A stretch of DNA of 64,000 nt from Branchipolynoe longqiensis (GCA_030323885.1 CM059194.1:3585291-3649290), one strand, 5' to 3'. Numbered from the stretch's first letter, positions 52,356 to 63,090 are shown. Program-made: numbers and translations. Notes: a model not told the origin generated them from the letters alone.

Positions 52356-53340
52356 TCCCCTGCAGTAGCTGTAGGCACGCGTCTGGCACCCAAGGAGCCT
52401 TCGACTAGCGTGACCTGCGTGACCTCTGCAGATCTCACGAGATTGGACCCGGCAGGTGGACCACGTGGTCATGAGCACATCTTAACCCCGACATTCACCT
52501 CCGCCAGTGCTCAACTTGCCCGGCTGCCTGGTCGTGAGAGGCGGATACTCCCCTACTCGGAAGGTCAAGGTCAGGGCACCCTGGGCTGTCTGCTGACATC
52601 TTGAGGCGGCCTGTGGAAAATGTATGTACATGTATATAATGTATGTACATGTATATACAGATAATTATTCCAGCGGTACAGTGAGTGACGGTAACAGTGT
52701 GAAAGGGGGGGGGGGGGCCACCCCCACTGAGCTGAGGTGGGGGAGGCTGGAGTAGTAGATGACTATGAGAGGCTCCAGAGTCCCAGTGCCGGGCAACCGA
52801 TGAGGGAGAGGAGGAATATTCCGGGTTATTATACTCGTATAATTCTTATGCAGCATATATATATATTTAACCATTTGTATGATGGTAAATAATGTAATTA
52901 TTATAATTGAGACTGTTCGGACGGCAAAAGGAGGCAAGGGACCAAGGATTTGACTCTTTATTATTCAAAATAAATTCCGATATCTGGCAGAGAGGTATAC
53001 TATCCAATCCCATATATAATTACATATTAAATTGAGTAGAGATCAACGAGAACCAACTCTATAAATTAATACATATAATTTAATGTGGGGAGGATGCCTA
53101 AGGCATATATGGGTGGCTTGAGCGCGGTGCTCGAACATTCTTCCCTCAGAGGCAAGCCAATGGACATGCCAGCAGGCACCACCTAGTGAGGGAAGGAAGG
53201 ACTAGTCCTTTCTCAGCACCTATGACATATGCAGGCCCAAGTAGGTGAGTGATCTGCACATGAATACATGTCATATATATATATATTATTTAGTTAGTAC
53301 AGGTTATTACTCAGAAGACATATTTAAGCTGGATTGAGTA
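52356..53340. other. No supported gene
   Basis: The first 250 bp after the satellite are GC-richer with a 64-codon frame (52410-52604) of no known family. A G homopolymer lies at about 52707-52718, followed by AT-rich sequence. Confidence 0.4.
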
Positions 53341-53470
53341 GACAATCTGGATGCTGGAGAAAGCCTGACAAACCGAGCGCTAGGCTGCTGTAGCTGCTGT
53401 ACCCACATAACCGGCCTGCCGGCGTGAGGGTCGCGGGTTCGAATCTTAGCACAGAAAGCTATTTCGTGAC
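53341..53470 (+). mobile_element. tRNA-like fragment, unclassified SINE
   Basis: 'ggcctgccggcgtgagggtc' followed by B-box-like 'gcgggttcgaatc' resembles a tRNA 3' half. No proper acceptor stem pairs with it, so a functional tRNA gene is unlikely. Confidence 0.35.
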
Positions 53471-53495
53471 AGGATCCATCTTAAATAATATTTGT

Positions 53496-53690
53496 ATAAA
53501 TGCTTTACACTGCACATATATATGTGACGTGTGTGCATTATGCGAGTATAAAGGGAGGGAAGAGAATATTGTTGTTATTATCATCATCCGTTTATGACCA
53601 CGGTATATGCTGCTGTGTATTATGCGAGTATAAAGACAGGGAAGGGAACTTGTTATTCTAGTATCATAATCCGAATGAGATCACTCTGGG
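53496..53690. repeat. Diverged tandem duplication of about 95 bp
   Basis: 'gcattatgcgagtataaagggaggg...tattgttgttattatcatcatccg' recurs as 'gtattatgcgagtataaagacaggg...cttgttattctagtatcataatccg'. Confidence 0.55.
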
Positions 53691-53720
53691 AAACAATGGA
53701 AATTTAACCTAGTGCCGGTG

Positions 53721-54025
53721 TTCTCTGTGGCGGAGTGGTTAGAGTGTCTGACATTTTTCTAGGTCAGACTCCTAATCTGAAGATTGGTGGATCAATTCCC
53801 CGTGCCCTCCCACCTCTGCCAATTTGGATTTCCACCACTGTGTATAACTTAGCATCATCAAAGGCCGGTTGCTCTCATACCATGTCTATGTGTTGTCCGA
53901 GGTTAAAAATCCCTTGCATCAGTAAAAGTGTAGGGTCAGGCTTTCTATCGACAAGCTGTCTAATGGTGAAAACAAGTCTATTCAGACTTATCCATGACAG
54001 GCAGTATACATTTTCAAGAAAAAAC
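53721..54025 (+). mobile_element. SINE-C, full length with tRNA head
   Basis: The head carries an A-box TGGCGGAGTGG and a B-box-like 'ggatcaattcccc' with a long variable region between, as in serine or leucine tRNAs. The body has 'aatttggatttccaccactg', 'ctctcataccatgtctatg', 'gttaaaaatcccttgcatc', 'gctttctatcgacaagctg' and the 3' end 'ggcagtatacattttcaag'. Reference copy for the fragments at 14048 and 14587. Confidence 0.75.
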
Positions 54026-54990
54026 ACACTAAGATAAGAACATGTCCTCGTCTAAATGCTTAGCATTTCATGACACAACATGTCTATAATTATAAATATA
54101 TATGCTGTATAACTAAGAATGCCAGGATAAATTTGTCTACATATAAAAAAAGGAGGAAGTTGTACCTGCGATGGGATAGACAATCTTCATTGCTTCGAAA
54201 TTCGAAAGCAGGGCCAATACTGAATTCATATGGCGGTCTGGCGGCCGAACCCGCTGTTTGGCGCTACTATCGAGCAGTCCCGGGCTCCCAGGCACCGGCC
54301 AACGATTGGACAATAAAGGAAACAATAATATCCAGACCCAGCTCCATATTAATTATTATCATATACATGTTAATTCCGCCATTTATATACGTATAATATA
54401 TTATACTCCTTATAAATGATGGAATGGTTCTAGTTCATCATATTTCTCTCTTTGCTAATATATATTCCTGTACACCAAACTACGGCTGGCATATCGTCGC
54501 CAACCTCCTTTCCCTTTCTTCCATTATTCACCCTGAACCTACAAGATATAACAATGGGCAGCTCTGAAAAACCAAGTCAGTTTTCCAAACAAACTAACCC
54601 TGTCGCATCCTTATCCTCCAACATCATCCAACATTTCAAGTAATCGATGAAATGTCATTAGTCCCCGAACGACAGATTATTCTGACAGCATTTCATCCGT
54701 AAACAACCATCTCCGTCCGCGTCTGTCTCGTAATGGATTGTGGTTAGGTTTATTAGACAGTGTCGCGCTCTGGTATTGGGTAGTAATCAATGATGCAGAG
54801 AGATGATTCATCAACACCGCAACTAATGTGTTTGTGCAAGTGATACTGGGTGAGATTAGCAATCAGGCCTCCCAGAGTGCGTAGCGGTAATCAATAGTTA
54901 TTGTATGAGGCGCCTTAACTCGTGGACACATTTGCCTTTAAGATGATCTTTGTTTGTTTATCGAGTGATGATGTCCTATCCACATCACCA
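54026..54990. other. No supported gene
   Basis: Open frames of 60-108 codons have no recognisable motif; composition is mixed. Confidence 0.4.
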
Positions 54991-55300
54991 GGCGCTGTGG
55001 CCGAATTGGTGGAGCGCGGGCCTCCAGTGTGGAAGCTCAGGAGTTTGGTTCATGGTCGAGCTAAACCAATGACTTATAACATTGATACTTGTCACTTTCT
55101 AGCCTGGCGCTCAGTATTAATAGGATAGGGCAAGGACTGATTAGCTCAGTGTTATATCGGGTCATAGTGACGGTGGCCTGATTTCCCAGTGGAGTGGCAC
55201 TATAAGGTCACAATGAGTGCACACTGTCACAACTCGGTGCCCTTCCTCAGATGACCTCAGATGTTGCCAGGATGTAACATTCCAACAACCAACCACCCAG
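54991..55300 (+). mobile_element. SINE-A, near full length
   Basis: Head GGCGCTGTGGCCGAATTGG and 'tggagcgcgggcctcc', then 'gctaaaccaatgacttataac', 'cactataaggtcacaatgag' and the 3' end 'gttgccaggatgtaacatt' with an AACCAACC tail. The central 'ataatgtgactgagtgg' segment is deleted. It abuts the 49-bp array. Confidence 0.8.
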
Positions 55301-55690
55301 TCATATGAACATCTAAAGCTGTATCAGGACAAGGAACTATAAACTTGTGGCATATGAACATCTAAACCTGTATCAGGACAAGGACCTATAAACTTGTGGC
55401 ATATGAACATCTAAACCTGTATCAGGACAAGGAACTATAAACTTGTGGCATATGAACATGTTGAGCTGTATCAGGACGGGGACCTATATACTTGTGGCAT
55501 ATGAACATCTAAACCTGTATCAGGACAAGGACCTATATACTTGTGGCATATGAACATCTAAACCTGTATCAGGACAAGGACCTATATACTTGTGGCATAT
55601 GAACATCTAAACCTGTATCAGGACAAGGACCTATATACTTGTGGCGTATGAACATCTAAAGCTGTATGAGGACAACTACCTATAGACTTG

Positions 55691-56613
55691 GGTATGCAGG
55701 CATTGCAGGTATAGCAATACCTCAGGTAGTTTGACACCCCTGCCTTGCAGAGCTGTAAACCACTGCCTTGTGGTACAGGTTCTTTACAGAACCGAAGGCT
55801 AAGGGAGCAAACCCTAAACAGAAAACCAAGTCACTGTGGCAGCATTAAGGGCGGTTGATGTATGGAACTCCCAACATCTCCTGACCAGCCACTGCAGGGA
55901 CAAATAGTTTTGTGCCTGTCTTGACATGTTCTTGCCAGTGTGAAACCTCTATTTTCTCCCTGAGAGAGTACCACTGGTAACTTGCAAAAGTCAGCAGCAC
56001 TTCAACACTTTTGCAGGCAGCTTTCATGAAATGTACAACCGCACAAAACACCATACCGGATCGGTCATTGCCCGCGTTACCAAGGACCACGCTGCTCAAG
56101 CTCATCTTCCGTCAACAGCGGAAAATCAGCTAGGAGGAACACAACGCAACACAACACAACTACTGACAATTGCCCGATGGAACGTCAGGACTCTTCTCGA
56201 CCGAGAAGCAGCTGACTGACCAGAAAGACATACGGCACTAGTAGCAATGGAACTGGCAAAATACAACATCGACATTGCCGCCCTATGCGAAACAAGGTTC
56301 TCAGAGTCTGGTAGTCTCAATGACCTGGAATACTCTTTCTTCTGGAGTGGCAAACCCGAAGGAGAGAGAAGGGAGGCGGGAGTGGGCTTTTCTATCAAAA
56401 AGGACATCGTCACAAAGCTGACAGAAATGCCACGGCCAGTAAGTGACAGAATCATGACGATGAGACTACCTTTGAGCAAGGACAACTTTGCTACAATTAT
56501 CAGTGTGTATGCTCCAACAATGACAAACCCAGATGAATAAATGGAGAGTGGCAGTCAAGTAATGAAAGCAGTCTTTGTCGCATCGCGACCGACAGCATGA
56601 TGATGATGATGAT
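55691..56613 (+). mobile_element. Internally deleted RTE-like LINE (5' end joined to 3' end)
   Basis: Sits exactly between two halves of the 49-bp array: the left array stops at 'ctatagacttg' and the right one resumes at 'tggcatatgaag'. It begins GGTATGCAGGCATTGCAGG, holds a 5' region, the start of the endonuclease domain (to about 56537), then jumps to the terminal bases of the same LINE ('aaatggagagtggcagtcaag', 'gcatcgcgaccgacagcatg', GATGATGATG). All of the RT is missing. Confidence 0.75.
56031..56540 (+). pseudogene. LINE apurinic-type endonuclease, N-terminal part
   Basis: One frame from ATG 56031 to TAA 56538-56540, interrupted by a single in-frame TGA at 56217-56219. It reads IARWNVRTLLDRE before the stop and ALVAMELAKYNIDIAALCETR after it, then AGVGFSI and IISVYAPTM. 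These are the opening motifs of the exonuclease/endonuclease/phosphatase fold used by non-LTR retrotransposons to nick target DNA; the ETR glutamate is a metal-binding residue. The C-terminal catalytic Asp/His motifs are deleted, so no activity is expected. Similar proteins are often labelled 'craniofacial development protein 2-like' in animal annotations. Confidence 0.75.
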
Positions 56614-56945
56614 GTGGCATATGAAGCTGTATCAGGACAAGGACCTATATAATTGTGGCATATGAACATCTAAAGCTGTATCAGGACGGGTACCTATAGA
56701 CTTGTGGCATATGAAGATCAAAAGCTGTATCAGGACGGGTACCTATAGACTTGTGGCATATGAACATCTAAAGCTGTATCAGGACGGGCACCTATAGACT
56801 TGTGGCATATGAACATCTAAAGCTGTATCAGGACGGGTACCTATAGACTTGTGGCATATGAACATCTAAAGCTGTATCAGGACGGGCACCTATAGACTTG
56901 TGGCATATGAACATGTTGAGCTGTATCAGGACAAGGACCTATAGA

Positions 56946-57297
56946 CTCGTGGCAGTATGTATTCATGGCACGTTCATAATGATGCCCCGCTGGGAACAGG
57001 GCACGGCATGATATCCCACTCAGACACAGTATGCTGATATTGAACCCAGGACTGCTTTGACTCATCCTAGGGAAAGGTAATGACATATTTCAATTTTCTA
57101 AGAAGATTTGTCTTCCTCATTCCACTGCTTCTTGCCCTATCCTAGTCATGTGCATGCCATACTAGGTGGTGACTAGTATACATTTGTAAGTCATTGGTGT
57201 GACTCGGCCAGGCTTTCAAACCTAACTGTGTGAAAACCAACGACCTATCAAAACAGGAGGCAGGCGCTAAATACATTTGGGTCATCCCGTCTGGTTA
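56946..57297 (-). mobile_element. Two SINE-A fragments, reverse strand
   Basis: The first (about 56946-57105) has 'gatatcccactcagacacag' and 'gtaatgacatatttcaattt'. The second (about 57110-57297) has 'cttgccctatcctagtcatg', 'aagtcattggtgtgactcgg' and a tRNA-like end 'catttgggtcatcccgtctg'. Confidence 0.6.
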
Positions 57298-57349
57298 TCC
57301 ATTGAATACCCATATTCTTAACAGAAATAACCCAACTATTCAGTTCAAT

Positions 57350-57732
57350 CAAAGACCCTATAATACTAAGACGGCTCACTCCCTATCTCTCCCATGGTAA
57401 TGTAAATTTCACAGTGCCACCTTGTTGTGGGTTTGATCAGCCCGGCTGCTGGTTGGTGTTTCACATGTACACACATACAATTATATTATACATGAGGTAG
57501 GTAACTATGATTACACATCAATATGAAATTGCTATGAACAAATACACATCATCATCAGCATCATCATCAGCATCGCCATCATCACACAGCTTTCACATTC
57601 ATATATACATTTATACATATAGTATAGCACCTGTTTAACCAAGAGAACAGCCAGCGCACCAAGTGGTGAGTTTGATCATTTTGATTACACAGTACAGGCT
57701 GAGTGAGCTGTCTTAGTATTATAGGGTCTTTG
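57350..57732 (-). mobile_element. MITE-4, copy 2 (inverse orientation)
   Basis: Ends CAAAGACCCTATAATACTAA and TTAGTATTATAGGGTCTTTG, flanked by a perfect 7-bp direct repeat GTTCAAT (57343-57349 and 57733-57739). The interior is the complement of 20906-21286. Confidence 0.88.
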
Positions 57733-58869
57733 GTTCAATTCAATGAATTTTATGTTAACATCCTCATTATATACAATTACAATTTCCATGAATCTTATTA
57801 CAGTTGATGAAGAAAAGGAGAATGAAAGAAGCACGGTGCTTACAATATACATTCCCCTATGATGAATAGCTAACACCCCACCCCCCACCCAAACACCACA
57901 GCGCCCTCTGTCTGCGTGTGTTTCTGGGTGGTGTCCGTATCCATGTCCGAGCTCACTTCCGGTTCGCACCCCATATTAGCGACAGCCTCGTTATGGGGGC
58001 AGGTCACGTGGTGAGGGCACAGCGGTGGTTAGCTCCGAGATGAGGCAGGTTATCCCCGGGATCCGGAGGTGTGTCCCCCGGGATCAGCCCCGACATACTG
58101 CCAGCCCCACCTCACGCATTCCTGGGGACACCGACCCCCGCCTCACACATTCCCTGGGACACGAATCGTGGGCATTGTGTGAGTTGTATAATATGTGGCT
58201 ACCTTCCTTTGGTATATGCTTGCTATGTTGATAACATAATCCAGACTACGATTAAACAAATTATAACAAACACTGTTATTACAATTGCAATATTATAATA
58301 ATAGCTCTCACAAATTGCCAGAGTGCATTATTGACAGAGCCAACAGCCCAGTGACCTCTGAAGTGCAACAAACCTTATGGCGTGGAATATGTACACGTAT
58401 ATATGTACCATATAATTCATTATGTGGATATAAATAACGGCAGCCCCTTAATGTTTCTCTCTAACCACCTTAACTTCCATGTTATTTACTGCGGAGCAGG
58501 CATTCTCTCCTCCCCCACCTCCTATACGCCGTGAGCCAACTATCACGTCTCACTTTCAAAACTATATATACACGACAGCAGGGCATGCCATATATCTCAG
58601 TTATAGCACAGGCGGACAAGGCCCTCACTTATCCAGAACCATGCTCTTAACTTGCCTCCTTTTAGCCGACAAACCTAAAACATGTATAGGTACCGGAACC
58701 CCCACGACGTGGCGCTACTCTGAGTGATGACGCCCACATGTTGGCGCCACCGGAAGTCGCCAATTAGGCGCCGTCCGCAATGCTCGGCTGCGACGTGATG
58801 ATGCAACTGTTTTGTTTCAGTCCCCCCCCCCCCTGCTGCAAACATTAGCAGCCACATCGAGATTGCTTG
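57733..58869. other. No supported gene
   Basis: Partly GC-rich (57890-58170). Frames of 60-94 codons show no known motif. CCGGAAGT-type motifs occur near 57955 (reverse) and 58749. Confidence 0.4.
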
Positions 58870-59706
58870 TTTGTTGTTGTTTTATGTCCTTACAACATAT
58901 ACAGTCATATCAGGACGGGTACTGCCTTTTGTCACAGTGCCCACTCTTGGTGACTCTTTAGTACTGCCTAACTGGGAAACCAGGCTGTCGGAACCATAAC
59001 CCGATATCTCAAGCAGAAACATTATCTTGATACTGTGCTAACCAGTGCTTGTCCTATCCTATTAATGCCGAGCGGCCGGCTAGGTAATGACAAGTACAGT
59101 ACAACCCCGTTAAACCAAGCTCGGTTAAACCAAACGATCGGGTAATCCAAACTTTTTTCGGCAAAATACTACCATTTATCATATAAAAAAGTTGGTTAAA
59201 CCAAAGTCAGTTAATCCAAAGTATTGGTTAATGCAAACAAAATTGTCGCCCCCAGACCACTTCCGGTACAGTTAAACCAAACTTTCATGTGGTTTTAAGG
59301 TCATCTGAGACTTTTTTATATGATACATGGTAGTATTTTGACGGGTCGCCGACAAAAGTTTGGATTAACCGATCATTTGATTTAACAGAGCTTGGTTTAA
59401 TGGGGTTAAACTGTATATGCATAAAAAATAATAATCATAGTGCCCACATACATTGTATATTTCATTCATAATGCACCAACATTGTTGACAAAGCCAAGTC
59501 AAAATCAAAGTCAGAACTCGGTTAAACCAATGATCGGTTAATCCAAACAAATTTCTATGGTCCCTTCAAGTTTGGTTTAATGGGGTTATACTGTATCATT
59601 TCATATAAAACATTGGTTTGACTCACCTGGTATTCAAACTCTCGACATTGCGCACAGGAAGCCTGCGCTTGCTCTGTCGATTCAGCCACCACGTCCGGTG
59701 TGACAT
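58870..59706 (-). mobile_element. SINE-A, reverse, split by a composite MITE
   Basis: The 3' part of the SINE (58870-59096) runs to 'taggtaatgacaagta'; the tRNA-proximal part resumes at 59594 with 'tatcatttcatataaaacat' and 'tggtttgactcacctgg', ending 'gattcagccaccacgtccgg'. Removing 59097-59593 and one TA restores the usual family order. Confidence 0.85.
59097..59593 (-). mobile_element. Composite mariner/pogo-like MITE (MITE-3), copy 2
   Basis: Starts CAGTACAACCCCGTTAAACC and ends GGGGTTATACTG; TA on both sides. The inner MITE occupies 59097 to about 59413 (ending GGGGTTAAACTG), and the extra flank 59414-59593 matches 12802-12981 reversed. The SINE host makes both the boundaries and the TA duplication certain. 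Confidence 0.88.
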
Positions 59707-59977
59707 TAATGCCAGGTACACACCTCCCGTATACGACCTAAAACTGCCCGTTTCGCGACTAAGTTTGAGTTTTAGTCGTTAGGTGTGCCACCTCCTAGCA
59801 CACCAGAGCCTTGCTATTCGTGACTTAAAACTCAGTTTTAGGGCTTAAAACTCGAATCGCAAGACATTCGAAAAATGAATTGGCCAGTTTTACGTTGCGA
59901 AACAGGACGGGTCGGGTTGTGAAACGAAGTCAGCTTTAGCGCGTGAATTGTATACGGGAGGTGTGTACCAGGCATTA
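59707..59977. mobile_element. TIR element V4
   Basis: 271 bp with ends TAATGCCAGGTACACACCTC and GAGGTGTGTACCAGGCATTA, the inverted repeat continuing 8 bp further in. The interior is dense in AAAACT, AGTTTT and TTAAAACTC in both orientations. It begins at the end of the SINE-A head. Non-coding. Confidence 0.85.
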
Positions 59978-60099
59978 GATCATTGCGCTTCAGGAAACAA
60001 ACTCATCAGCTGTTCTCGCTGACTTGTCAGTGGCTCCATAAGTGCCAGAAACTGGAACTAGACTGTTGCCAGGGAGAGTCGAGCCTCGGCGGCATTATG

Positions 60100-60645
60100 T
60101 GTGTCGTTGGGGGGATGGAGATGGAGATGGAAAATACTCCTCATAGAACAGGATTCGAAGCGACACCTCTTGCCATCTCGGGGATAGTGTTCTAACCTTT
60201 AAACAACCTATGCTCCCTAGTGTAATCACCTTATTCACGCCTACCTGTTTATACGGCTCGTTGCCTGAGAGGTCAGTGCAGCTCACCACATTTCCCCCCC
60301 TGGAATTGTAAGTCTTTTACATCGTCTACGTCGGGGAGGTGCTTATTGCTTTCAATTTCATACGGAGAGGCAATGTATTTACTTATAGTTATACATAGAC
60401 AAGGCATATCTAACAACCATACAGCACATAACTTGTACAGGACCCTGGCCATGACATCCATATTGTGAGGGTGATGAAAATGGGAAATATTGCCTCTAAA
60501 GCAGGGTTCGAAGCCACACTTCTTGCATTCCAGGGCAAGCGTCCTAACTATTATACTAGCTAGGCTCCCTGTTGCAATCACCATATTTACGCATACCTGG
60601 ACATGTGGCTCCTCCCCTGACATGTCAGTGCAAACTGCTACATGC
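60100..60645 (-). mobile_element. Two SINE-B units, reverse strand
   Basis: Copy one (about 60100-60290): 'ggattcgaagcgacacc' B-box complement, 'ctatgctccctagtgtaatc', 'gcctgagaggtcagtgca'. It is followed by 'ccctggaattgtaagtctttt', the start of copy two's 3' half, and a second full head ('cagggttcgaagcc', 'ctaggctccctgttgcaatc', 'catgtcagtgcaaactgc'). Confidence 0.65.
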
Positions 60646-60754
60646 GTATATCACGCTCCTGTCTACCACTTATTAAGGAGCGGTTAAAGTGGTCATCTCC
60701 TTACACTTCAAATCTTGTCCAAGTTTGTGATTTAAAATAAAAGCTACTTCAAGC

Positions 60755-61109
60755 TTAAAGCTGCATAGTCCGATGAAACATCACATTTTCAAAACCAAAG
60801 CAATTATCTAGATTTGATTCTACACATCTGACTTAAATATTGATCCACTTATTAAATATTTGTTGCCACATAGAAGGGGATACTGAGACAATTTAATAGA
60901 ACCTGTTATAGCTGAAGCCTATGGTGCCAGAGTTTTGGCATGCTTGCCAAAACTAATTTGACACGTCTGCACATCAAATATCTCAAAAGTTGGCCATTTA
61001 AAATAAAAGTTACTTCAAAGTAAAGTAAGGTAGATTATAACAATCAGTTTGATATATTTATCTAACAAAATTGACAGAATCTCAAAACCATCGGACTATG
61101 CAACTTTAA
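60755..61109. mobile_element. MITE-2, complete copy
   Basis: TTAA + AGCTGCATAGTCCGATGA at the left and CATCGGACTATGCAACT + TTAA at the right; 355 bp, the same length as 17267-17621. A short MITE-2-like piece ('gatttaaaataaaagctact') precedes it at about 60728-60750. Confidence 0.82.
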
Positions 61110-62345
61110 GTAAACTATATTATAGCGATTAATCTGATCAACATAGTATGCACATTTGGCATTCCGGCTATACAGCTGTAGCCGACAACTTTAATAAAAG
61201 CACAAGTGCCTAAACAAAAAAGTTGTATATGGACAATAAAATATGAGGAAATGCCGCAGTTTTGGAAATTGTTATGATCCTTTAAGTATTGATTCTTTTA
61301 TTGGCTTTTGTAGAAGTGCGAACATGGGATGAGACTCCCACAAAACACCGGAAGTCATTGAGGTGAGCGTGGACTCACGGACCGGAACCGGAAGTACAGA
61401 GGCTAACAGGCCGTTACTTGTTCTAGTGAAAGGTTTGGGAACCAGTAGAGGTGGAGAGGTGGGTATGCATACCGGTTGTGTGGGTTAACAAGCGCCTTGG
61501 TTGGTGTATATATTTATATATGAGAGGCCTGGGTTAAGTGGAGGTTAAGCGACCGGAAGTGGATAATACAAGGCACGTCATATCTGAACGGAAGCACGTG
61601 AATGGTTCAAACTAACAAGAAATATAAATTTTTTTAACAATTGACAGATACATAAATTAAAAAAAATACATTGATCATTCAGGCAAACTGTTAGAGTGTG
61701 TACGCGCTAGGCATGCTACGTACAGGAGGTAACGTCTAAACTTAAATTCAAAATTAATGACCACTAAAACAACAAGATTGTAACCAAACTACCATTTTGT
61801 CAGAATAATAAGATATAATTGATTACCCAACCCCAAGTTTGAATTTAACATATGATTAGTCAATAACAGCAATTATTTCAGAAACCTATCCTTTAATTAA
61901 CATTAATTCTTCTGCTGTGATCCCCTATGTACAGAAATGCAAAGTTATTTTCTTCTAAAGTTTGAGTTGTGAACATAACACAGGAAGAACAAAGTCACCA
62001 AACAAATATGGGAATTCAACTTCAATTATTTTCCCAAATAGCTTTGTAGAACAATGATGTTACTATTCATGCTACTATTAAATTGGTTTAGCCAATAGTA
62101 GCAAGTGTTCTTTTACTAACCTCCAGTATTCCTAGAATAACAGTCATATTCCCTGATGTATCGAGCAGGGGAGAAAATGCTTTATGTCGAATCCAGTTTA
62201 ATCACCAGATAATTTCAGAAATAACATCCAAGGATTTGTTTGCAACATCAATGTTTATTTCAAGTGATGGTGCCCTTTTGCTAGTTCATTGAATAACAAG
62301 TAATATTCTATACAAAATAAAGGCGTGACGGGTTGTATAAAAGTG
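61110..62345. other. No supported gene; possible regulatory cluster
   Basis: ACCGGAAGT occurs at 61347, 61387 and 61552, with CGGAAGC near 61590. The 3' half is AT-rich with no open frame of interest. Confidence 0.4.
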
Positions 62346-62395
62346 CACAATCTCCATGTCACTTATTCATGCCCCCTGGGACACCCGGGGGCATG

Positions 62396-63090
62396 AAGAG
62401 GAGAGGAGGACAAGAACCCGAGAGGAGGATATCATGGTTGACGGAAACAAGCTGAACTCTGTTCCGGAATTTACCTACCTCGGAAGCACTATATCAAATG
62501 ACGGACGCATTGATGCTGAAATACAAAGGAGGATGGTCAAGGCTAGCGCATCTTTCGGCCGACTATGCCAGAGACTCTGGAACAACCACAATATGTCCAT
62601 GCGGGTCAAAGGCAAGATCTACTGTGCAATCGTGCTATCCACCCTACTATACGGAGCTGAGGCCTGGACAGTGTACAGACGACAGGTGAAAAAGCTGCAT
62701 GCCTTCATGATGCGACATCTGCGTATCATGAGTCTAACCTGGCAGGACAAAGTGACAAATAAGGAAATACTCGAACGGACAGGGCTGCCATGTATGGAAG
62801 ATCTTCTGATCAGAAAGAATCTCCGGTGGACTGGGCACCTCATGAGGATGTCATCAGGATGTCATCAGACAGGCTACCAAAGCAGACCCTCTACTCCCAA
62901 CTGTCTTCTGGTTACAGAAAGAGAGGGCACCCTTGTCTCCAGGTCAAGGATAACATCAAGAGAAACCTGAAGCTGAGAGACATTAAGACTGACTCCTGGA
63001 CATCACTCTCACAGCAGAGAGCTAAATAGAGAGCAGCAGTCAAGTAATGAAAGCAATCTTTGTTGCATCGCGACCAACAGCACGATGATG
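62396..63090 (+). pseudogene. RTE-like LINE: C-terminal reverse-transcriptase fragment and tail
   Basis: A 5'-truncated copy. The frame from about 62404 reads TYLGSTISNDG, EIQRRMVKASASFGRL, VLSTLLYGAEAW, RHLRIM and LRWTGHLMRM, the usual order in the C-terminal third of a non-LTR reverse transcriptase, after the catalytic core. An 11-bp tandem duplication (GATGTCATCAG, 62847-62857 and 62858-62868) shifts the frame; the original reading continues in another frame to RDIKTDSW and QQRAK, where a TAG follows. The tail ends 'gcatcgcgaccaacagcacg' plus ATGATG. Same family as 15588-15773 and 55691-56613. Inactive. Confidence 0.82.

Larger units (their letters stand above)
55302..56945. repeat. 49-bp minisatellite derived from a reversed SINE-A, split by a LINE
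   Basis: Units with period 49 (CATATGAACATC at 55302 and 55351) occupy 55302-55690 and 56614-56945. A unit reads 'gaacatctaaagctgtatca', 'ggacgggtacctatagac', 'ttgtggcat', close to the complement of the SINE-A 3' end. The last unit at about 56940 runs straight into a reversed SINE-A body, the likely source. Confidence 0.8.

Noticed and set aside
53721..53815. Functional serine or leucine tRNA
   Set aside because: It is the head of SINE-C, with the body continuing directly; the B-box is imperfect.
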